Of a stretch of 35,326 bases of DNA, positions 30,196 through 35,326 are shown one piece after another; the first letter of the stretch is position 1; each line of letters opens with the position of its first letter. The DNA comes from Nitratireductor sp. ZSWI3. Lineage in GTDB: Bacteria; Pseudomonadota; Alphaproteobacteria; Rhizobiales; Rhizobiaceae. The notes under the pieces were generated by a model. It saw only the letters and a list, made by a program, of their open reading frames with translations. It did no database searches and was not told the origin of the DNA. A program made the position numbers and the translations under genes. The DNA lies in NCBI RefSeq assembly GCF_024655565.1, contig NZ_JANKOF010000047.1, positions 1 to 35,326 on the forward strand, given 5' to 3'.

Positions 30196-31335
30196 ATGAG
30201 CAGTGAACTGATCCTGAGAAATGCCCGCATCGTCCTGCCCGACGAGATCGTCGAGGGCAGCGTGGTGGTCCGCGACGGACGGATCGCCGAGATTTCCGCG
30301 GGCGCCGGAACGGTCGGCGAGGACCTTGGGGGCGACTACCTGCTGCCCGGCCTTGTCGAGTTGCACACCGACCATCTCGAACGCCACTACGCACCGCGCC
30401 CCAAGGTACGCTGGAACCCGATCGCCGCGGTGCTTGCCCATGACGCGCAGATCGCCGCATCCGGCATCACCACCGTGTTCGACGCGCTGCGCATTGGCCT
30501 CGACGAGGACAGCGACCTGGAAGCGCGCGAGATGCGTGACCTCGGCAATGCGATCGAGAGCAGCCTGGAGGCGGGGCGGCTGCGCGCCGACCACTTCCTG
30601 CACCTGCGCTGCGAGGTTTCGGCGCCCGATTGCCTCGAAGGCTTCGAGCTCTTCAAGGGCGACGGCCGGGTGAAGCTCGCCTCGCTGATGGACCATTCGC
30701 CGGGCCAGCGCCAGTTCACCCGTATCGAGACCTATGAGATGTACTACCGCGGCAAGACCGGTATGAGCGAGGAGCAGTTCCGCGCCTTCTGCGAGCGGCG
30801 CATGGAGCAGTCGCGCACCCACTCCGCCGTCAACCGCGAGGCCATCGCGCAGATGTGCGGTGCGCGCGGCATCGTGCTGGCGAGCCACGACGATGCAACG
30901 CTGGAACACGTGGACGAGGCGGCGATCCAGGGCGTGCGCGTCGCCGAGTTCCCGACCACCGCCGAGGCCGCGAAGGCCTCGCGCGAGGCGGGCATGCAGG
31001 TGCTGATGGGGGCGCCCAACGTGGTGCGCGGCGGCTCGCATTCCGGCAACGTGTCGGCGCGCAGCCTGGCGGAGGGCGGCACGCTCGACATCCTGTCGTC
31101 CGACTACATTCCCTTCAGCCTCGTGCAGGCCGCCTTTGCGCTCGGCGAGACGGTGGATCACATCTCGCTGCCTCAGGCGGTTGCCATGGTGTCGAAGAAT
31201 CCCGCCGAGGCCGTCGGCCTCGGCGACCGCGGGATCATCGAGGCCGGTCGGCGCGCCGACCTGATCCGTGTCCGGGTCGACGAGCATGTGCCAATCGTCC
31301 GGTCCGTCTGGCGCGAAGGGACGCGGGTGGCATGA
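30196..31335 (+). CDS. phnM: Alpha-D-ribose 1-methylphosphonate 5-triphosphate diphosphatase PhnM
   Basis: A 379-residue amidohydrolase-superfamily metalloenzyme that removes diphosphate from ribosyl-alkylphosphonate triphosphate before C-P bond cleavage. Metal site motifs include LPGLVELHTDHLERH (H57, D59, H60), LMDHSPGQRQF, LASHDDATLEH and the late SSDYIPFSLVQAAFAL. Length fits the family (about 378). The start is ATG 30196, two bases after the DUF1045 stop, and its own stop overlaps the phnN start (ATGA), so DUF1045-phnM-phnN are translated as a tight unit. Confidence 0.94.
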   Translation: MSSELILRNARIVLPDEIVEGSVVVRDGRIAEISAGAGTVGEDLGGDYLLPGLVELHTDHLERHYAPRPKVRWNPIAAVLAHDAQIAASGITTVFDALRIGLDEDSDLEAREMRDLGNAIESSLEAGRLRADHFLHLRCEVSAPDCLEGFELFKGDGRVKLASLMDHSPGQRQFTRIETYEMYYRGKTGMSEEQFRAFCERRMEQSRTHSAVNREAIAQMCGARGIVLASHDDATLEHVDEAAIQGVRVAEFPTTAEAAKASREAGMQVLMGAPNVVRGGSHSGNVSARSLAEGGTLDILSSDYIPFSLVQAAFALGETVDHISLPQAVAMVSKNPAEAVGLGDRGIIEAGRRADLIRVRVDEHVPIVRSVWREGTRVA

Positions 31336-31964
31336 GGGCTTCCGCGACGCTTGAGCGGGTCATCGAGGAACAGGATTTCCCGATCCGTCATGGCGTCTTC
31401 ATTGCTGTGGCCGGTCCCTCCGGTGCCGGCAAGGATTCCGTGATGGAGTATGCACGGCAGCGGCTGGGGCCGGCCGACAGCGACGTCGTGTTCGTGCGCC
31501 GCACGATCACGCGGGCGAAGGACGGGGCGGGCGAGGATCACGATTGCCTGACGGATGCCGCGTTCGAGAAGGCGAAGGCCGAAGGACGCTTCGCCGTCAG
31601 CTGGGAAGCGAACGGCTTGAAATACGCACTGCCGGGAAGCGTCGATGCTGCGGTGCGCGAGGGACACGTGGCGGTGGCGAATGTCTCGCGCTCCGTCATC
31701 CCCGCGCTGCGCGAGCGCTACGGCAACGTGATCGCGGTCGTGATCACCGCCGAACGCGATGTTCTGGCCGATCGCCTGTCGCGGCGCGGCCGCGAAACGC
31801 GCACAGAGGTTCTGGAGCGGCTGGAGCGGGCCGATGCGAAGGAACTGGCGGTCGCGGACGCCACGGTGATCGACAATTCCGGCGCGTTGCAGGAGGCCGG
31901 CGAGCGCTTCCAGGCCGTTCTGCGCCGTGCAATCGCCTGGAGCGCGGTGAGCGATTCCGTTTGA
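31332..31964 (+). CDS. phnN: Ribose 1,5-bisphosphate phosphokinase PhnN
   Basis: A 210-residue P-loop kinase that makes PRPP from ribose 1,5-bisphosphate, recycling the ribose product of the C-P lyase route. The P-loop is AVAGPSGAGKDS (28-36 core). The guanylate-kinase-like body continues with FVRRTITRAKDGAGEDHDCLTD, where substrate-binding residues lie. The start ATG 31332 overlaps the phnM stop by four bases. It is the last gene of the plus-strand run; a stem-loop begins 7 bp after its stop. Confidence 0.93.
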   Translation: MRASATLERVIEEQDFPIRHGVFIAVAGPSGAGKDSVMEYARQRLGPADSDVVFVRRTITRAKDGAGEDHDCLTDAAFEKAKAEGRFAVSWEANGLKYALPGSVDAAVREGHVAVANVSRSVIPALRERYGNVIAVVITAERDVLADRLSRRGRETRTEVLERLERADAKELAVADATVIDNSGALQEAGERFQAVLRRAIAWSAVSDSV

Positions 31965-31971
31965 GGATTTT

Positions 31972-32001
31972 CATCCCGGAGGGCCTCGGGACTCCGGGAT
32001 G
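31972..32001. terminator. Stem-loop between convergent phnN and bfr
   Basis: CATCCCGGAG and CTCCGGGATG form a perfect 10-bp stem with a 10-base loop, 7 bp after the phnN stop and 18 bp from the bfr stop on the other strand. The plus strand lacks a long T-run, but the position between convergent genes fits a bidirectional terminator. Confidence 0.7.
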
Positions 32002-32019
32002 AGGTCGGGATGCGTCGCG

Positions 32020-32505
32020 CTATTCCGCCTCGTCGGCGGAGCCGGCGTTGAGCTGGCCGTATTTGGCTTCGCCGATCTTGTCGAGAAGCTCGAGCTGGGT
32101 CTCGAGGAAGTCGATGTGGCCTTCCTCGTCCGCCAGGAGCTCCTCGAAGAGCTTCATGGAGACGTAGTCGCCAGCGCCGTGGCAGACGTCGCGCGACTTC
32201 TTGTAGGAATCGCGGGCGTCATATTCGCCGGCCAAATCCGCCTCCAGCACTTCCTTGACGTTCTGGCCGATCTTCAGCGGACCGACGGACTGCAGGTTGG
32301 GATGCCCTTCGAGGAAGATGATGCGCTCGACCAGCTTGTCCGCGTGATGCATTTCCTCGATGGATTCGGCGCGCTCCTTGGCGGCCAGCTTGGTGTATCC
32401 CCAATCCTCGAGCAGGCGATAGTGCAGCCAGTACTGGTTGACCGCGCCAAGTTCGAGAAAGAGCGCTTCGTTAAGCCGCTCGATGACCTTTTTGTCGCCT
32501 TTCAT
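32020..32505 (-). CDS. bfr: Bacterioferritin
   Basis: A 161-residue heme ferritin that forms a 24-subunit iron-storage shell in the cytoplasm. The ferroxidase residues E18, E51, H54, E94, E127 and H130 are all present, and M52 in [10 protein letters not shown] is in the position of the axial heme ligand. The start is ATG 32505 ([15 protein letters not shown]) with a GGGAG ribosome site. It begins inside the end of the bfd gene, which overlaps it by 35 bp in another frame, so the two are likely coupled. The pair lies between two converging phosphonate gene runs, which is unusual. Confidence 0.95.
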   Translation of the reverse strand: MKGDKKVIERLNEALFLELGAVNQYWLHYRLLEDWGYTKLAAKERAESIEEMHHADKLVERIIFLEGHPNLQSVGPLKIGQNVKEVLEADLAGEYDARDSYKKSRDVCHGAGDYVSMKLFEELLADEEGHIDFLETQLELLDKIGEAKYGQLNAGSADEAE

Positions 32506-32785
32506 GCATTCTGCTCCCGTACCGCTCGCGCAAGGCGCGAACCTGATCAAGGTAGGTCACGATCTCGGCGCCTTCGGAGCCGCTGTGACGGTGGTGGTAC
32601 TCTTCGGTTACCCGGATGATCGTTTCCACCACATTTGGGAAGCAGCCGCAACAGCGACCACGTTTCGATAGCGTATGGTAAACCTTCGCGGGGACGATGA
32701 GCTGCCATGCATCTTCGTCGAGAAGCGAGACGATCGTCTCCTCGATCTCCTTCTGGGTGATCAGGTTGCACTGGCAGACAAGCAT
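32471..32785 (-). CDS. bfd: Bacterioferritin-associated ferredoxin
   Basis: A 104-residue [2Fe-2S] protein that reduces bacterioferritin to release iron. The cluster ligands fit Cys4-x-Cys6 in MLVCQCN and Cys45-x2-Cys48 in RGRCCGCF. An extra cysteine (C46) sits inside the second pair. The first 60-70 residues make up the Bfd domain. A basic, His/Arg-rich tail of about 30 residues (ending RRQKGHRAA) extends it beyond the roughly 64 residues of the E. coli protein. The tail coding region overlaps the bfr start. The start is ATG 32785 with a GGAGAG ribosome site; further in-frame sequence upstream belongs to the antisense/other frame and has no family match. Confidence 0.9.
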   Translation of the reverse strand: MLVCQCNLITQKEIEETIVSLLDEDAWQLIVPAKVYHTLSKRGRCCGCFPNVVETIIRVTEEYHHRHSGSEGAEIVTYLDQVRALRERYGSRMHERRQKGHRAA

Positions 32786-32992
32786 GGCGCGTCGGTCTCT
32801 CCGGTCGGAACGGGCACGCGCCCCGACCTGAGCCGAAAACCATCGAACTGGAAGCTTGTCCGTCAAGAGCCTTATCCCTGCCCGCCAGAAAATCGGCATG
32901 TCGCGTGGCAGAAGGCTGGCGACGAGGCGTCCGGTGATCGAATGGGGTAAAGGCCCAGGCATCTGTGGACGCATCCCGTGGATGCAGGCGCA

Positions 32993-33034
32993 ATGAAACC
33001 GATTGTTCTCCCGCCTGTCAATAAAAACATGACA
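32993..33034 (-). promoter_or_regulatory. Candidate bfd-bfr promoter with overlapping inverted repeat
   Basis: On the minus strand a perfect TTGACA (33021-33016) is followed after 17 bases by TTTCAT (32998-32993), giving a plausible sigma-70 promoter about 210 bp upstream of bfd. The -35 overlaps an inverted repeat TGTCA-N9-TGACA (33016-33034), which could be an operator. It is not a clear RirA or Irr box. Confidence 0.4.
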
Positions 33035-33072
33035 ACGATGTTCAGGGAAAACTGCGGCGTGATGGCGCGGTC

Positions 33073-33687
33073 TTATGCCTCGTATTTCTCGAGGAATGCC
33101 TCGGCCGCCAGCGCACGGAAATCGTCGAGCGCCGCGCGCAGGCGCTGGTGATCCCAGTCCCACCAGGCGAGCGCCTGATAGCGCTCTGCCGTGCGCCTGT
33201 CGAAGCGCTCGCGGATCGGCCTGGCGGGCACGCCGCCGACAATGGTGTAGGGCGCGACGTCCTTCGAGACCACCGCTCCCGCGCCGATCACCGCACCGTC
33301 GCCGACGGTGACGCCGGGAAGCAGCGTCGAGCCGTGGCCGAGCCAGGTGTCGTGGCCGACCCGCACCTTGTTGACGTGCCGCCAGTCGAAGAAGTCCTCG
33401 TCGTCCCCGGCGTCCGGCCAGTAGTCGCAGGACCTGTAGGTGAAATGGTGCAGCGTCGGCCGCCAGGTCGGATGGTTGGTGGCGTTGATGCGCACGGCAG
33501 CGGCGATGTTGGAGAACTTGCCGATCTCCGCACACCAGACCCCGCCGTCCTGCATGATGTAGGAATAGTCGCCGAGCACGGTTTCGTGGATGCGGCAGCG
33601 CTCGGCGATCTCGGTGTAGCGGCCGAGCGTGGAGCCGGACACTTCGGCCGTCGGGTGGATGGAGGGCTTTTCGGAGAGCTGCTTCAT
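33073..33687 (-). CDS. Phosphonate-operon hexapeptide-repeat acetyltransferase
   Basis: A 204-residue left-handed beta-helix transferase of the type found in phn operons (TIGR03308-like). Hexapeptide repeats run from about residue 10 ([26 protein letters not shown]) and again at 105-150 ([37 protein letters not shown] in part). The xenobiotic-acetyltransferase features NATNHPTW and [12 protein letters not shown] are present. A role in acetylating aminoalkylphosphonates or sugars is possible, but the substrate is not known. The start ATG overlaps the phnL stop (ATGA), so it is the third gene of phnK-phnL-transferase. The bfd gene begins 287 bp downstream. Confidence 0.88.
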   Translation of the reverse strand: MKQLSEKPSIHPTAEVSGSTLGRYTEIAERCRIHETVLGDYSYIMQDGGVWCAEIGKFSNIAAAVRINATNHPTWRPTLHHFTYRSCDYWPDAGDDEDFFDWRHVNKVRVGHDTWLGHGSTLLPGVTVGDGAVIGAGAVVSKDVAPYTIVGGVPARPIRERFDRRTAERYQALAWWDWDHQRLRAALDDFRALAAEAFLEKYEA

Positions 33688-34391
33688 GCGGCCTGCCTTT
33701 CGGGCGCGAACCGCGTCACATCGATGATGCGGTCGGCGACCGTCTCGCGTACGTCCTGATCGTGGAAGATGCCGAGAAGGGCGACGCCGGCGGCCTTCTT
33801 CTCGGCGATCATGGCGATGACGATCTCGCGATTGGCCCTGTCGAGGGAGGCGGTGGGCTCGTCGAGCAGCAGGACCGGGTGGTCGGTGATGAAGCCGCGC
33901 GCGATGTTGACGCGCTGCTGCTCGCCGCCGGAGAAGGTGGCCGGCGGCAATGCCCAGAGCCGTTCGGGCAGGTTGAGGCGGGCGAGCAGCGTCTGCGCCT
34001 TGCCGCGCGCGCCGGCAAGATCCTCGCCGCGCGCGATCAGCGGCTCGGCGACCACGTCGCGCGCCGACACCCGCGGCACGGCTCTGAGGAACTGGCTGAC
34101 ATAGCCGATCGTATCGCGCCGCACGGCGATGACGGTGCGCGGATCAGCGGCGGCAAGGTTCACCAGATTACCGCCATGGCTGACGATGATCTGGCCGCTG
34201 TCGACGGCATAGCTGCCATAGATCATCTTGAGGATCGAGCTCTTGCCGGCGCCGGACGGCCCGCCCAGCACGGCGCATTCGCCGGCGGCGAGCGAGAAGG
34301 CGACATCGTTCACCACCGGCAGGCGTATGCCGCCCTGAAGATGCATGGTGAAGCTCTTGCAGACTTCGGAGACGACGAGGGGCGTTGCCAT
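33684..34391 (-). CDS. phnL: C-P lyase accessory ABC protein PhnL
   Basis: A 235-residue ABC-type ATPase (237 if the GTG at 34397 is used). It has Walker [11 protein letters not shown] (43-52), signature [14 protein letters not shown], and Walker [13 protein letters not shown]. PhnL is essential for C-P lyase function in vivo and is thought to act with PhnK on the PhnGHIJ core rather than in transport. ATG 34391 or GTG 34397 may be the start. The latter overlaps the phnK stop (GTGA), so coupling is likely in either case. No transmembrane partner gene lies next to it, in line with a non-transport role. Confidence 0.93.
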   Translation of the reverse strand: MATPLVVSEVCKSFTMHLQGGIRLPVVNDVAFSLAAGECAVLGGPSGAGKSSILKMIYGSYAVDSGQIIVSHGGNLVNLAAADPRTVIAVRRDTIGYVSQFLRAVPRVSARDVVAEPLIARGEDLAGARGKAQTLLARLNLPERLWALPPATFSGGEQQRVNIARGFITDHPVLLLDEPTASLDRANREIVIAMIAEKKAAGVALLGIFHDQDVRETVADRIIDVTRFAPERQAA

Positions 34392-34393
34392 GG

Positions 34394-35188
34394 TCACACC
34401 TGGAGGATGGAGGAGACGAGAAGCTGCGTGTAAGGCGCCTGCGGATCGTCGAGCACCCGGTCGGTCAGTCCGCTTTCAACCACGTGGCCGTCCTTCATGA
34501 CGATCATGCGGTGCGACAGGAGGCGTGCCACGGCGAGATCGTGGGTGACGACGATGGCCGACAGCCCAAGCTCGTGGACCAGGCCGCGCAGCAGGTCGAG
34601 GAGGCGCGCCTGCACCGAGACGTCGAGCCCGCCCGTCGGCTCGTCCATGAAGACGAGGCGCGGCTGGGTGACGAGGTTGCGGGCGATCTGCAGGCGCTGG
34701 CGCATGCCGCCGGAAAAAGCCCGCGGCTGATCGTCGACGCGGTCCTCGGCGATCTCGACACGGCCGAGCCAGTCGGTCGCCGCGGCGCGGATGCGGCCGT
34801 AATGGCGCTCGCCGACGGCCATCAGCCGCTCGCCGACATTGGCCCCGGCCGACACCGTCATGCGCAGCCCGTCGGCCGGGTTCTGGTGCACGAAGCCCCA
34901 GTCGGTGCGCATGAGGAAGCGCCGCTCGGCCTCGCTCATCCGGTAGAGATCGTGGAAGGCGCCGTCGCGCATGCGGTAGGAGACGGTGCCGGAGGTCGGC
35001 ATCAGCCGGGTCGACAGGCAGTTGAGCAACGTCGTCTTGCCGGAACCCGACTCGCCGACCACCGCCAGCACCTCGCCGGGCCACAGGTCGAAGGAGATGT
35101 CTTCGCAGCCGATGCGATTGCCGTAGAATTTCGAGACGGAGCGTACGCGCAGAAGCGGTTCGTTGGTGGAATCGTGGGTGGCTGTCAT
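34394..35188 (-). CDS. phnK: C-P lyase-associated ABC protein PhnK
   Basis: A 264-residue ABC-type ATPase with Walker A GESGSGKTT (45-53), signature FSGGMRQRLQIARN, and Walker B LVFMDEPTGGLD. In E. coli, PhnK binds the PhnGHIJ core complex. The start is ATG 35188 (MTATHDSTNEP) with an AGGAT ribosome-like site; 11 in-frame residues upstream lack support. It leads the minus-strand run phnK-phnL-transferase. Its usual upstream partner phnJ is expected just beyond the right edge, separated by palindromic repeats. Confidence 0.93.
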   Translation of the reverse strand: MTATHDSTNEPLLRVRSVSKFYGNRIGCEDISFDLWPGEVLAVVGESGSGKTTLLNCLSTRLMPTSGTVSYRMRDGAFHDLYRMSEAERRFLMRTDWGFVHQNPADGLRMTVSAGANVGERLMAVGERHYGRIRAAATDWLGRVEIAEDRVDDQPRAFSGGMRQRLQIARNLVTQPRLVFMDEPTGGLDVSVQARLLDLLRGLVHELGLSAIVVTHDLAVARLLSHRMIVMKDGHVVESGLTDRVLDDPQAPYTQLLVSSILQV

Positions 35189-35221
35189 GGGATCATCCTG
35201 CGGATTCTGTCGCCGTTGCAC

Positions 35222-35326
35222 TGCCCCTCACCCTTACCCTCTCCCCGTGAACGGGGAGAGGGAGGCGCCAACGTTGCGGCCGGCTTCCCCTTCTCCCCGC
35301 CCGCGGGGAGAAGGTGGCCCGAAGGG
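35222..35326. repeat. Tandem GC-rich palindromic repeats upstream of phnK
   Basis: Two perfect hairpins lie side by side: CCCTCTCCCCGT/ACGGGGAGAGGG (35237-35262, 2-base loop) and CCTTCTCCCCGC/GCGGGGAGAAGG (35289-35314, 2-base loop). They follow a CCCCTCACCCTTACCCTC lead, typical of rhizobial intergenic repeats. They sit where phnJ and phnK would normally be closely linked, so they may modulate that transcript. The window ends within them. Confidence 0.75.

Noticed and set aside
33016-33034. TGTCA-N9-TGACA considered as a RirA iron-responsive box for bfd-bfr.
   Set aside because: The iron-responsive motif I recall has the opposite half-site order (TGA-N9-TCA), so I list it only as an unnamed inverted repeat.

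Overview
The window reads as a chromosomal segment of a high-GC alphaproteobacterium of the order Hyphomicrobiales (Rhizobiales), most likely the Phyllobacteriaceae/Mesorhizobium-Aminobacter neighbourhood. The basis is the gene content and protein style: a PodJ-like polar factor, rhizobial PhnE1/PhnE2, an Alph_Pro_TM (TIGR02186) protein beside a TauE/SafE exporter, the ligase-associated DNA-damage cassette, RIME-like intergenic palindromes and CCCCTC/GGGGAG palindromic repeats. No sequence search was possible, so the genus is inference.

Region 1 (1-7.4 kb, minus strand): a MerR-type regulator gene, then an operon for acyl-CoA oxidation with two acyl-CoA dehydrogenases, a thiolase and a fused enoyl-CoA hydratase/3-hydroxyacyl-CoA dehydrogenase. 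A near-perfect 22-bp palindrome lies in front of the operon. A nearly identical palindrome in the same orientation lies 16 kb away, in front of a lone nitronate monooxygenase gene. This suggests one regulon.

Region 2 (7.4-12 kb): a 1242-residue PodJ-type polar localisation protein with a GANTC site and a CtrA-like box upstream. Downstream is a block of palindromic repeats: a 270-bp element with 34-bp inverted ends that appears to have jumped into the edge of a 120-bp RIME-like element.

Region 3 (12-21.4 kb): a TauE/SafE permease and its TIGR02186 partner. Next come the four genes of the ligase-associated DNA repair system (pdeM phosphoesterase, DEXH helicase, MBL-fold exonuclease, ATP-dependent ligase), arranged as two outward-facing pairs. 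A TPR-methyltransferase gene and a small AT-rich islet encoding a short exported protein lie between the pairs.

Region 4 (21.4-24.7 kb): a membrane-anchored hypothetical protein, the nitronate monooxygenase, and an alpha/beta-hydrolase with a TPR-like tail.

Region 5 (24.7-35.3 kb): phosphonate uptake and C-P lyase accessory genes. A plus-strand operon phnC-phnD-phnE1-phnE2-(2H phosphoesterase-like DUF1045)-phnM-phnN starts behind a good Pho box and a RIME-like leader repeat. A minus-strand run phnK-phnL-hexapeptide transferase converges on it. The core phnGHIJ genes would lie beyond the right edge. Between the two converging phn arms sits an iron-storage pair, bfd-bfr, overlapping by 35 bp. 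The phn genes import phosphonates (CDE), process the ribosyl-phosphonate intermediates (M, N, perhaps DUF1045) and assist the C-P lyase complex (K, L). Both ends of the window end in the same family of GC-rich palindromic repeats.
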